Shown: positions 6,349 to 12,083 of the stretch, piece after piece | Position numbering within the stretch: the first letter of the stretch is position 1 | Layout of the letters: each line of letters starts with the position of its first letter | From: a virus | Length of the DNA stretch: 20,166 nucleotides | Reading direction: 5' to 3' (one strand) | IMG/VR virus record: IMGVR_UViG_3300050123_000055 | Coordinates: 1 to 20,166 of that record | The notes under the pieces: model-generated | Database searches by the model: none | Told to the model about the DNA's origin: nothing | Seen by the model: the letters and a program-made list of their open reading frames with translations, nothing else | Position numbers and translations under genes: made by a program

Positions 6349-6588
6349 TTATTCAAATTTAACTTTCCCATCTTCAATATTTTCATCTATTTCTATCGGT
6401 GTACCACATAGGGCTATTGTCATATTTTTGTCCTTTATGCTACAAACAACTTCTGGGCCACTTTTTAGCATTAATTCGGTTTTGCTATTGAATTTTGCTT
6501 TATGCGGGGGGATGCCATTATTTTCCCCAACAAATTTATAATATCCTTCCTTTGCCGATTCAATCGCTTTTAAATATTGCTCGTTCAT
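6349..6588 (-). CDS. 79-aa hypothetical phage protein
   Basis: The product starts NEQYLKAIESAKEGYYKFV and continues with hydrophilic sequence ending in an acidic segment (EIDENIEDGKVKFE). No metal-binding, membrane or DNA-binding motif is evident. The ATG at 6588 overlaps the TGA of the upstream 50-aa gene (ATGA) and has AAGGG-type sequence close by. It is the last gene of a three-gene operon (RHH protein, 50-aa Cys protein, this) that ends in a terminator 8 nt downstream. The function is unknown. Confidence 0.7.
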   Translation of the reverse strand: MNEQYLKAIESAKEGYYKFVGENNGIPPHKAKFNSKTELMLKSGPEVVCSIKDKNMTIALCGTPIEIDENIEDGKVKFE

Positions 6589-6737
6589 CCCTTATCATCC
6601 CTTTTCAGCTGCAGCTCTATCCGCTCAGCACATTTTTCACAATCCATTTTATCCTGGTCTTTACACCACACATTAAAATATTTACACTTCTTTGCGTCTG
6701 CAATATCAGCAATAAACTTAGGCTCATTCTTTCCCAT
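6585..6737 (-). CDS. 50-aa protein with paired cysteines
   Basis: A short frame from ATG 6737 to TGA 6585 encodes a 50-aa peptide with Cys18, Cys25, Cys33 and Cys36 (C-6-C-7-CEKC), plausible zinc ligands, and a charged C-terminus (ELQLKRDDKG). GGGAG lies 8 nt before the start. The start overlaps the end of the RHH gene by 14 nt, and the stop overlaps the next start as ATGA, so all three genes look translationally coupled. This nesting is strong evidence that the frame is used. The role is unknown. Confidence 0.72.
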   Translation of the reverse strand: MGKNEPKFIADIADAKKCKYFNVWCKDQDKMDCEKCAERIELQLKRDDKG

Positions 6738-6930
6738 TGTCTTCACTCCCTTTTAGCCGCTCTATACGCTCGTCTATGGCCTGTGTGACAAATGTATTGA
6801 GGCTCTCACCCTGCGACGCTGCAAGGGCTTTTAAATCTGCCTTGTAGCCTTTTGGTAATAATGTAGTTATCCGGTCAAATGTGTTTTTAATCCACTTATT
6901 AGTGGCCTTGATATGCGCTTTAGTCTGCAT
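6724..6930 (-). CDS. Ribbon-helix-helix (Arc-like) DNA-binding protein
   Basis: This 68-aa protein has FDRITTLLPKGYKADLKALA, then SQGESLNTFVTQAIDERIERLK: the beta strand followed by two helices of the Arc/MetJ ribbon-helix-helix fold, with the LPKGYK and 'GESLN.F...AI' signature of phage/plasmid members. ATG 6930 has GAGGTGATAAT upstream; its promoter (6948-6976) ends almost at the ribosome site. RHH proteins bind as dimers to inverted repeats, and a candidate repeat lies between this promoter and the divergent plus-strand promoter. It probably represses its own operon and may also affect the plus-strand cassette. Confidence 0.85.
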   Translation of the reverse strand: MQTKAHIKATNKWIKNTFDRITTLLPKGYKADLKALAASQGESLNTFVTQAIDERIERLKGSEDNGKE

Positions 6931-6947
6931 ATTATCACCTCTACAAT

Positions 6948-6976
6948 ATAATACCACTTTCAATGACATTTTGCAA
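6948..6976 (-). promoter_or_regulatory. Promoter of the RHH operon
   Basis: On the minus strand TTGCAA (6976-6971) is 17 nt from TATTAT (6953-6948). The start point would fall about 10 nt before the ribosome site of the RHH gene, giving a very short leader. The -35 box is part of an inverted repeat (GCAATGT ... ACATTGC). Confidence 0.6.
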
Positions 6977-7003
6977 TGTGATATAATGCACAAATAACAT
7001 TGC
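6973..7003. promoter_or_regulatory. Inverted repeat, probable operator between divergent promoters
   Basis: GCAATGT (6973-6979) and ACATTGC (6997-7003) form a perfect 7-bp inverted repeat 17 nt apart. They lie between the minus-strand RHH promoter and the plus-strand cassette promoter, overlapping the former's -35 box. Additional CAATG copies lie at about 6961. Binding by the RHH protein is an inference. Confidence 0.45.
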
Positions 7004-7046
7004 TAAAGATTGTGACTATTGCCGAATATTACTTTTTATTAGCCTA

Positions 7047-7074
7047 TTGACATGCCATTTATTAATGTTATTAT
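7047..7074 (+). promoter_or_regulatory. Promoter of the plus-strand cassette
   Basis: TTGACA (7047-7052) is followed after 16 nt by TATTAT (7069-7074). This is the only good plus-strand promoter next to the three plus-strand genes and would start transcription near 7081, about 30 nt before the first ribosome site. A TATAAT at 6982-6987 with a poor -35 box is a weaker alternative. Confidence 0.6.
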
Positions 7075-7092
7075 TAGAGTATCAAAAACGAA

Positions 7093-7290
7093 TTGAAAGA
7101 AGGCTTTTACAATGAGAACAGCAAACGCAATGATACACAGCTTAGGACACACAGCACAGGTCGAGATATCAGTGAGAATGGCAATAACAATGTAGTGGCA
7201 AAGTATGAGGGCAAGAAATACACAGCGGTCAACAATCCTTTCAGCGGCCTTTATTATGTTGATGATATTTATGGAGCAATCTCAGAGTGA
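7093..7290 (+). CDS. Small protein, start uncertain, possibly frameshifted
   Basis: The long frame runs from TTG 7093 to TGA 7288-7290 (65 aa). Its C-terminal half (VAKYEGKKYTAVNNPFSGLYY, then VDDIYGAISE) looks like real protein, but the TTG has no ribosome site. The only good site, AAGAAGG, is 8 nt before ATG 7112 in a different frame. That frame reads MRTANAMIHSLGHTAQVEIS and stops at TAG 7193-7195. A -1 shift near 7180-7193 would join the well-initiated N-terminus to the protein-like C-terminus. So this is an intact TTG-start gene, a recoded gene or a frameshifted relic. I recognise no classical slippery heptamer. Confidence 0.45.
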   Translation: MKEGFYNENSKRNDTQLRTHSTGRDISENGNNNVVAKYEGKKYTAVNNPFSGLYYVDDIYGAISE

Positions 7291-7293
7291 GCC

Positions 7294-7351
7294 TCCGCAA
7301 TAGCGGACGCAATCGCAAACAACCGGCTAATAGCCCGAACAGCCGATTCGG
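7294..7351 (+). other. Two hairpins before the 84-aa gene
   Basis: TCCGC-AATA-GCGGA (7294-7307) and GCCCGAA-CAGCCGA-TTCGGGC (7331-7351, a perfect 7-bp stem) lie in the 95-nt gap between two plus-strand genes. Neither is followed by a U-tract, so they are not terminators. They could be processing sites or leader structures upstream of the ribosome site at about 7375. Confidence 0.45.
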
Positions 7352-7385
7352 GCCCACGCAAATAAATAAATCGGAGGTGCAGAAG

Positions 7386-7640
7386 ATGAAAGCGATTAAA
7401 GGATATTGCAGTTATAAGCCCCTTATTGGAAAAACAATCAAAACACGCTGTCAAAAAGAACTTAACTGGCTCGCGAGTCTTGGCTTTCAGACGGGCGCCA
7501 AACCCAACACGGTTTATTCAGTTATTGACTACGTTGATGAAATTCAAAAAAATGGAACAGTCCTGAGTATTCCAGTTGTTACAGACGGAACCACAAACTA
7601 TAAATTAATCCATCGGGCAATGTATACAGTTAAGCGTTAA
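7386..7640 (+). CDS. 84-aa unknown protein of the plus-strand cassette
   Basis: ATG 7386 has CGGAGGTG 6 nt upstream; longer in-frame starts run through the hairpin region and lack a ribosome site. The product reads MKAIKGYCSYKPLIGKTIK, then SLGFQTGAKPNTVYSVIDYV and a Thr/Val-rich C-terminus. It has no membrane segment, and its short strand-like blocks suggest a small beta-rich fold. I do not recognise the family. Co-orientation with the DUF3560 gene 74 nt downstream suggests a shared accessory role. Confidence 0.75.
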   Translation: MKAIKGYCSYKPLIGKTIKTRCQKELNWLASLGFQTGAKPNTVYSVIDYVDEIQKNGTVLSIPVVTDGTTNYKLIHRAMYTVKR

Positions 7641-7714
7641 CCAATTTAACAGCCGCTCCACAGTCCCGAGCATCGGCCCTATTCCATCCCAAAATTTAAG
7701 GAGGCGTTTTATAA

Positions 7715-8419
7715 ATGGCAGGTAGAATTGATTATGAAGAGCGCAAAGAAAACAGGATTGAGCATTTACAATCAGCGGCGGCGAAAGCCGCAGAACGCAG
7801 CCACCAACTGAGTAAAGCATCAAGCGATATGATGTCAGCTATCCCAATGGGTCAGCCAATTATCACAGGCAGAGGCTCACGCACAACCGCAGATATAAAT
7901 TATCGGGAACGTGCCTGGAACAAGATGGGTAAGTCGGTTGGGGAAAGTGCAAAGTCAGATTATTATGCAGATAAGGCAGCATCAGCCGAAAGCAACACAG
8001 CGATATCAAGTGATGATCCGGCGGCAATTGAAAAGCTACGTAAAAAGGTTGCAAGGTTGGAATCCGAGCGGGAAAGAATTAAAGTTTTCAACAGGGAAGC
8101 AAAGAAAAACGGAACAGAGATATCCCCTTGGTACACACTCCCATACCTTGGTAGAGATATCAAGGCCGCAAAAGAGCGTATTGCAAAGCTTGAAAAGATT
8201 GATGCACGACCAGCCATAGAGGACATAAATTTTAACGGCGGCAAGATTGTTGAAAATGTTGATCAGAATCGGATACAAATAATCTTTGATGACCGGCCGG
8301 ATGATGACCGCATAGAGAAACTTAAAGGATGGGGTTTCCATTGGTCGCATGATGAAATGGCATGGCAGAGGTTTAGAAACGGCAACGCAATGTACGCAGC
8401 ACAACAAGCGATAAAATAA
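7715..8419 (+). CDS. DUF3560 domain protein
   Basis: The 234-aa product matches the DUF3560 family by recall. It has an N-terminal acidic/basic helical part (DYEERKENRIEHLQSAAAKA), a middle 'IPMGQPIITGRGS' motif, AISSDDPAAIEKLRKKVARL and a coiled-coil stretch, then a C-terminal module with LKGWGFHWSHDEMAWQR. DUF3560 proteins are known from conjugative elements and phages, often next to antirestriction genes, but no activity is established as far as I know. The start has AAGGAGGCG 9-10 nt upstream. The gene is last in the plus-strand cassette and is followed by a terminator. Opposite orientation and its own promoter suggest an accessory (moron-like) cassette. Confidence 0.82.
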   Translation: MAGRIDYEERKENRIEHLQSAAAKAAERSHQLSKASSDMMSAIPMGQPIITGRGSRTTADINYRERAWNKMGKSVGESAKSDYYADKAASAESNTAISSDDPAAIEKLRKKVARLESERERIKVFNREAKKNGTEISPWYTLPYLGRDIKAAKERIAKLEKIDARPAIEDINFNGGKIVENVDQNRIQIIFDDRPDDDRIEKLKGWGFHWSHDEMAWQRFRNGNAMYAAQQAIK

Positions 8420-8424
8420 GATTT

Positions 8425-8456
8425 AAGCCCCCAGCCATTACGGTTGAGGGCTTTTT
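8425..8456 (+). terminator. Terminator between convergent genes
   Basis: AAGCCCCCAGCC-ATTA-CGGTTGAGGGCTT forms a stem of about 11 pairs with one C/A mismatch and one G-U pair, then TTTTT. It ends the plus-strand cassette 6 nt after the DUF3560 stop. The minus-strand gene ending at 8458 faces it, and the same stem has only a short U-run in that direction. Confidence 0.75.
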
Positions 8457-8457
8457 A

Positions 8458-8859
8458 CTATCTCTGTGCTTTAATTATTTGCGATACTCTCATAGATGAC
8501 AGATTATATTTTGCTGCAATCTCCTTTTGTAACATGCTACCCGCAAGCCTGCGTATCTCCGCGTTTCGCTCTGCCGTTTTAAGGATTATGACTGCGCGCG
8601 GACGGATAATTTTGTATCTATACAAGGTGTCATTGACGGTTGATATTGACACGCCCAGAGCAAGTGCAATCTCGAGATATGTTTTGTGGTCGCCGTGCAG
8701 TGCTAAAACTTGCTTGTCTCGTTCAACTCGCTTCTCTTTGGCTGTCTCGAAATAATCACATGACCCAACTTTGTGGCATTCGACGCAGTGCTTTTTACAC
8801 TCAGTCAGACAGCAGAGGGTAATGTTTTTAGTTTCATGGCCGCAGATTATACAGATCAT
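8458..8859 (-). CDS. Zinc/double helix-turn-helix protein, candidate regulator
   Basis: The 133-aa protein has an N-terminal Cys-rich part (Cys3, 6, 16, 17, 21, 25, 28, 34) likely to bind one or two zinc ions. Two helix-turn-helix segments follow: YLEIALALGVSISTVNDTLY (61-80) and SMLQKEIAAKYNLSSMRVSQ (about 108-127). The second resembles sigma region-4/LuxR-type 'KEIA..Y..S...VSQII' helices. The start at 8859 has GAGGAGG inside the end of the previous gene, 1 nt before. It is the last gene of the long early operon, the position where phages often encode the activator of late transcription. DNA binding is well supported; the late-switch role is inference. Confidence 0.72.
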   Translation of the reverse strand: MICIICGHETKNITLCCLTECKKHCVECHKVGSCDYFETAKEKRVERDKQVLALHGDHKTYLEIALALGVSISTVNDTLYRYKIIRPRAVIILKTAERNAEIRRLAGSMLQKEIAAKYNLSSMRVSQIIKAQR

Positions 8860-8860
8860 A

Positions 8861-9187
8861 TTAGCCCTCCTCCACTTCTATAATTTCTAATTTCCATTCT
8901 TCAGCTAATATTTTTTCATGCCGACAGCCGTTTGATTCTCGCCAATTCTGGCATAATATAATTCCGTCACAGGCCTTTAATAGGCGGTCACACTTTCCCA
9001 TAGCTACCGGCTCCGGCGTGTTCGGCGGGATAATTGATAAAGGATTGATAATATATATCCCTATATTGTCCAATTTCAGTTCTACCTGTCTTGCCTCTTT
9101 CCTATTTAGATCAGGATCCCCGAATGTAAAGAGCGGGTGCGATAAAAAATAAAGCTTGTCCTTAGATGGTTCGTGACTTAGTTTCAT
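8861..9187 (-). CDS. DUF4406-like protein (deoxyribosyltransferase fold)
   Basis: The 108-aa product has LYFLSHPLF, then a helix, GIYIINPLS, and CDGIILCQNWRESNGCRHEK followed by LAEEWKLEII. This is the DUF4406 pattern related to nucleoside 2-deoxyribosyltransferases: a Rossmann-like fold with a 'W..S.G...E...A' active-site helix. The acid in HEKILAEE would be the catalytic Glu equivalent. Such proteins may act on nucleosides or nucleotides during phage DNA synthesis; the substrate is unknown. ATG 9187 has GGAGGAATCAAAT upstream and overlaps the previous TGA as ATGA. Confidence 0.75.
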   Translation of the reverse strand: MKLSHEPSKDKLYFLSHPLFTFGDPDLNRKEARQVELKLDNIGIYIINPLSIIPPNTPEPVAMGKCDRLLKACDGIILCQNWRESNGCRHEKILAEEWKLEIIEVEEG

Positions 9188-9435
9188 ATTTGATTCCTCC
9201 ACGGCCGTAATAGGTGTTGCCCACAACCTCGACAATAAAGATAATCCTCTTCCGCCAAAAACCCGCATGTCGGGCAATTTTCCTGCCAACCGAGTTCTTT
9301 AAGCGCCTTTTTGGGTATCTGCATTTCAAGGACGGCAAGGGCAATTTCAAGTGCCTCATTATGTTCAACCGTTGTCTTTTCTTGACCATGCCATTTATTG
9401 GTTGCCAATATGTTTTTTGCCTTTTCAATTGTCAT
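9184..9435 (-). CDS. 83-aa protein with C-terminal zinc ribbon
   Basis: The N-terminal half is helical (EKAKNILATNKW, then NEALEIALAVLEMQ). The C-terminus has CPTCGFLAEEDYLYCRGCGQ, a canonical zinc ribbon with two CxxC knuckles. The start at 9435 follows GCAAGGAAA; the longer in-frame start reads through the preceding gene without a ribosome site. It overlaps the upstream gene by 11 nt. Phage proteins of this architecture are common in early regions. Nucleic-acid or protein binding is plausible but unproven. Confidence 0.75.
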   Translation of the reverse strand: MTIEKAKNILATNKWHGQEKTTVEHNEALEIALAVLEMQIPKKALKELGWQENCPTCGFLAEEDYLYCRGCGQHLLRPWRNQI

Positions 9436-9763
9436 TTTCCTTGCCCCTTTCCAGCGCATCTTTCGCGGCTTGCTCGGTGAGAAAGACGGTCTTCCCGATG
9501 TTACCCAGCATAAAAGTAAATGGATATGCATCATGCTTATCACATTGCCAGCCAAACATTGCTATATCGTCAACTTGAATTGGAATAATTATCGGGTCTT
9601 CACTGTTGAGTTTTGCTGCAAGTTTGTAAACGGTATCCCCCACCTTACACGGCAACTCAATCACCGTCTTCCCCACGCTGTCAAAAAACTCCGGCAATAA
9701 ATTAAGCACCTCGGCAGGATTGCGCTGGTAGGCTGATTGTTGGCGGGATAAAATGTTAGGCAT
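9425..9763 (-). CDS. 112-aa conserved phage hypothetical protein
   Basis: The middle has CKVGDTVYKLAAKL, a strand-turn pattern, and the end has GKTVFLTEQAAKDALERG. This matches by memory a frequent phage hypothetical with 'vGdtvY...FLTreEAe.aL'. It is likely a small beta-barrel-like protein of unknown role. The ATG at 9763 follows AGGAGGGAAGACACA and overlaps the DUF4326 gene by 8 nt. No metal site or membrane segment is seen. Confidence 0.75.
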   Translation of the reverse strand: MPNILSRQQSAYQRNPAEVLNLLPEFFDSVGKTVIELPCKVGDTVYKLAAKLNSEDPIIIPIQVDDIAMFGWQCDKHDAYPFTFMLGNIGKTVFLTEQAAKDALERGKENDN

Positions 9764-10043
9764 TGTGTCTTCCCTCCTGCATTAATTTATTTGCTTCCTG
9801 CACCAGAAAATCCCCGTGGCAACGAAGCGGTTTGCAATAACAGCCTAAAACTTTACCTTGCAGTTCGTCCAGATGGTTTGGCAGTTCAGACTTCCAGAAA
9901 TAATCTTCATATTCGTCGCATACTCGGTCACGTTCATCTTGCGTGTGGTCGAGCATTTTAAAGGGATTTCCCCACTTGGAGCCGCGGCCTATGTATACGT
10001 CATATTTCTCTTTTCTGAGATTAACGGCACGAGTTTCAGCCAT
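9756..10043 (-). CDS. DUF4326 domain protein
   Basis: The 95-aa product carries the DUF4326 hallmarks: RAVNLRKEKYDVYIGRGSKW, GNPF, then GKVLGCYCKPLRCHGDFL near the C-terminus, with conserved Cys, Cys and His that suggest a metal or catalytic centre. The biochemical role is unknown to me; members are frequent in phages of many hosts. The true start is ATG 10043 (AAAGGACGGTAACA upstream). The longer frame upstream only reflects overlap with the previous gene. Overlaps with neighbours are 8 nt on both sides. Confidence 0.82.
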   Translation of the reverse strand: MAETRAVNLRKEKYDVYIGRGSKWGNPFKMLDHTQDERDRVCDEYEDYFWKSELPNHLDELQGKVLGCYCKPLRCHGDFLVQEANKLMQEGRHNA

Positions 10044-10290
10044 TGTTACCGTCCTTTCGTTCTCCCAAACCGCAATAATTTTCGTCACCGTTGGCCGCCC
10101 AAAGAAATAGCGGACATTTGTATTTATCTCGTTTGTTTTTACAATCTTTGCACCGCACAACATCATGATTTCTGACTATCTCAACGGCAACATCGAACGC
10201 TATATAATCCTCGGCATGATTGAAAAACATTTCATTCCGAATTATTTTAAGCCTCTCACAAATCTCTGCCGGTTGCTTTTTATTTGTCAT
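10036..10290 (-). CDS. 84-aa zinc-binding phage protein
   Basis: ATG 10290 follows GAGG with a 6-nt spacer. The N-terminal part is helical (PAEICERLKIIRNE). The C-terminus has VRCKDCKN, then CPLFLW and YCGLGERK, a four-Cys pattern recurring in clostridial phage early genes (CxxC, C, then YC..GERK). It likely binds one zinc ion. It overlaps its neighbours by 11 and 8 nt. The function is unknown. Confidence 0.75.
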   Translation of the reverse strand: MTNKKQPAEICERLKIIRNEMFFNHAEDYIAFDVAVEIVRNHDVVRCKDCKNKRDKYKCPLFLWAANGDENYCGLGERKDGNNG

Positions 10291-10624
10291 GGTCGGCCTC
10301 ACTTTCTATTTTCTTCCCACAAATCTGATATTCGCACGGCCCTTGCAATGTGCATGTGTCATAACCGTTCTTTTCACGCCCCAACTCGTTTTGAAGAATT
10401 CTTAATATCACTTTGCAATTTTTGATTCGTTCAAATTGAGTTTTAACTAAATTAATTCCATTTTCTCCGCTCATAAAAAATCCGTTAATCTCATACATAT
10501 CGAGCCTCCCATTTTGAAAATCTTTTTTAGAAATATCGCTGACTACTTTTAATGACATAAGGTTTTTCTCATGAAATTTAATCAAATTCCCAACATATTC
10601 TATCGACTTTTCAATCTTACTCAT
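10280..10624 (-). CDS. 114-aa hypothetical protein, helical with Cys tail
   Basis: The product begins MSKIEKSIEYVGNLIKFHEK and is largely helical, ending in DTCTLQGPCEYQICGKK with three cysteines and an acidic tail. GGAGGGG lies 5 nt upstream of ATG 10624, and the start overlaps the stop of the preceding gene by 8 nt. Phe/Met-rich segments in the middle are not long enough for a membrane helix. The family is not recognised. Confidence 0.7.
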   Translation of the reverse strand: MSKIEKSIEYVGNLIKFHEKNLMSLKVVSDISKKDFQNGRLDMYEINGFFMSGENGINLVKTQFERIKNCKVILRILQNELGREKNGYDTCTLQGPCEYQICGKKIESEADHDK

Positions 10625-10775
10625 TCTTCCCCTCCTGACTGTCATTGGTGGCCTCCTGCTCTTCTTGCCCAAAAGTTTTAAAAAGTTTATGGCCCTCATT
10701 GCAATCAACTAAAGGCAAATAACCATCACATCCATTGAAGCGGTAAGCACATTCTATACAATCACTTGCATTCAT
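10617..10775 (-). CDS. 52-aa cysteine-containing small protein
   Basis: ATG 10775 is preceded by AAGGAGGGGGAGAAAA, among the strongest ribosome sites in the window. The peptide reads MNASDCIECAYRFNGCDGY, then LVDCNEGHKLFK, followed by an acidic, disordered-looking tail. Four cysteines (CxxC, C, C) plus His could bind zinc. It overlaps the Ea22-like gene by 14 nt and the next gene by 8 nt. The function is unknown. Confidence 0.72.
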   Translation of the reverse strand: MNASDCIECAYRFNGCDGYLPLVDCNEGHKLFKTFGQEEQEATNDSQEGKNE

Positions 10776-11331
10776 TTTTCTCCCCCTCCTTGCTGTTGAT
10801 GGCGGAGCGGGCTTGCTGGATGAAATAATTCTTCCGCATGTATTCATAGTCCTCAAACCCTTTATGAGTTTTCCATTCATTCTCCCACAAAGAATATTTT
10901 GCTGCTATCTCCAGCGCCTTTGTGAAGGTGGCGGTGTCCTTTTTCAGCTCGTCGCGCTCGACCATAATTTTTGGCACATCATCGGCAGTAATTCCGAATT
11001 TCTTTTTAAAGGCTGTATTGATAGCTTTTAAAAATCCTTTCTCACCGATGTCAAACTCTACTTTTGTGCCCGCCGCAATCTGTTTTGGGGTAAGTCCAGT
11101 TGCTTTATAGGCGGCGTTTTCCTCCTGCAAGGCGGTGATCTGCTCCAACAGGTATTTGATATCATTCGGAGCGTGGGCGATAAACGTTCCATCATCTGCA
11201 TCTCTCACCGTAGCCAATAATGGGCCACGCTCCATGCTCACTTCTCTATACTCATTTCCAATCTCTCGGCTCCATTTTCCCGGTGTTGCCTTATTCAGCC
11301 TCTCGCGGATTTCTTCAATTCTTTCCATCAT
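10762..11331 (-). CDS. Ea22-like phage protein
   Basis: The 189-aa product has an N-terminal RLNKATPGKW motif, then VRDADDGTFIAHAPNDIKYL followed by a coiled-coil start (LEQITALQEENAAYK). This is the layout of Ea22-like phage accessory proteins (TPGkW...fIAhA..Di..Ll). The remaining part is helical and charged. Ea22-type proteins lie in early accessory regions, and their role is poorly defined. Its ATG overlaps the membrane-peptide gene by 4 nt. The two adjacent Met codons leave the exact start uncertain by one residue. Confidence 0.75.
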   Translation of the reverse strand: MMERIEEIRERLNKATPGKWSREIGNEYREVSMERGPLLATVRDADDGTFIAHAPNDIKYLLEQITALQEENAAYKATGLTPKQIAAGTKVEFDIGEKGFLKAINTAFKKKFGITADDVPKIMVERDELKKDTATFTKALEIAAKYSLWENEWKTHKGFEDYEYMRKNYFIQQARSAINSKEGEKNECK

Positions 11332-11507
11332 TCTCCCTCGCCCTCCTTATCCAGCCATTTTTCCAACTTTTTATAAACTCTTAAAATGGTTTCGTTATTT
11401 GTAGACACTCTTGTCCCCATCTGTTTCAGTTGTATAGCATTTTGAATTAGCCTAACAATTTGCGTTAAAACTAAAACGGTGGTAATTATTATTAAATAAA
11501 TTGTCAT
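11328..11507 (-). CDS. 59-aa membrane peptide
   Basis: ATG 11507 has AAGGAGGTC 8 nt upstream. The peptide starts with a hydrophobic segment (TIYLIIITTVLVLTQIVRLI, residues 2-21) followed by a basic/acidic helical tail ending DKEGEGE. It is probably a single-pass protein anchored in the host membrane, as found among phage accessory genes (superinfection exclusion is one known job for such proteins, not shown here). It overlaps the Ea22-like gene by 4 nt. Confidence 0.75.
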   Translation of the reverse strand: MTIYLIIITTVLVLTQIVRLIQNAIQLKQMGTRVSTNNETILRVYKKLEKWLDKEGEGE

Positions 11508-11556
11508 TCTGCTTTGACCTCCTTGAATATTTTTAGATTTTAACCTCATACTATTG

Positions 11557-11627
11557 ACACAAGGTAATGGATGATTTTCACACTTCACCCTTTTTTCCTT
11601 GTGTGGGGCACTCATCCGGGAGTGCCC
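11557..11627 (-). other. Nested hairpins upstream of the membrane-peptide gene
   Basis: On the minus strand GGGCACTC (11627-11620) pairs with GAGTGCCC (11613-11606) across 6 nt. Immediately after, ACACAAGG (11604-11597) pairs with CCTTGTGT (11564-11557), enclosing GGGTGA/TCATCC (11590-11585 with 11574-11569). The first hairpin is followed by TTTTT only on the plus strand, so as a terminator it would stop antisense transcription. The double structure in the minus-strand transcript may be a leader or processing element. Confidence 0.45.
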
Positions 11628-11637
11628 TTTTTATGTC

Positions 11638-11739
11638 CTATTCCTCCTTTACCCCTCCTAAAAATTCTTCTATTTCAACTTCAACTCTCGGATTTTTCGG
11701 GTCAACCTCAATTTTATGTAATACAGAGTGTATATATTT
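11638..11739 (-). other. In-frame open tail after the DUF1064-like gene
   Basis: Directly after the TAA of the nuclease gene the same frame stays open for 33 codons (KYIHSVLHKIEVDPKNPRVE, then VEIEEFLGGVKEE) before TAG. The composition looks protein-like, and there is no start codon with a ribosome site of its own. It may be the former C-terminus cut off by a nonsense change, or chance. Confidence 0.3.
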
Positions 11740-12042
11740 TTATGACCAATCTTCCGACTTTTCAAGCCGGTATTCGTATTCGGGATGTAATTCCTTGAGC
11801 CTTCTCCAACGAAGCATGAAGTCCCTTTGGTATTTTTTCACAAACGCTGATTTCATTTCAACAATTACTGTTTTACCTTTGCATTCAATCAAAAAATCCG
11901 GCGTAAATCTAATCTTCCTGCCCAGCTCTGATTTCTCCCACAAGGTGAATTGAGGTTGTGTTTCATAGCTTAATATTTCGCCTTTTCGCAGTAGTGGCAG
12001 GATATACAGGGTTTCATAATTCAACTCGGCTTTGCTTATCAT
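11740..12042 (-). CDS. DUF1064-like PD-(D/E)XK nuclease
   Basis: The 100-aa product has LRKGEILSYETQPQFTLWEK, then IRFTPDFLIECKGKTVIVEMK: the 'Q..F.L......y..DF.....g..vvE.K' pattern of DUF1064/Holliday-resolvase-like phage endonucleases. Asp in PDF, Glu in VEMK and its Lys form the PD-(D/E)XK active site. It may resolve branched replication or recombination intermediates. The usual N-terminal 'S..EA..' helix is shortened here, and the C-terminus may be truncated, since the frame stays open past the stop. The start at 12042 follows GAGGACAC. A GCGCCCCACAA motif lies about 25 nt before the start. Confidence 0.72.
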   Translation of the reverse strand: MISKAELNYETLYILPLLRKGEILSYETQPQFTLWEKSELGRKIRFTPDFLIECKGKTVIVEMKSAFVKKYQRDFMLRWRRLKELHPEYEYRLEKSEDWS

Positions 12043-12083
12043 GTGTCCTCTTCCCTCTCTGCCCTTGTGGGGCGCTACAATCG

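Noticed and set aside
11638-11742. Alternative genetic code with reassigned TAA
   Set aside because: TAA, TAG and TGA all end well-defined genes in this window (TerL, DnaB, nuclease), so the standard bacterial code holds.
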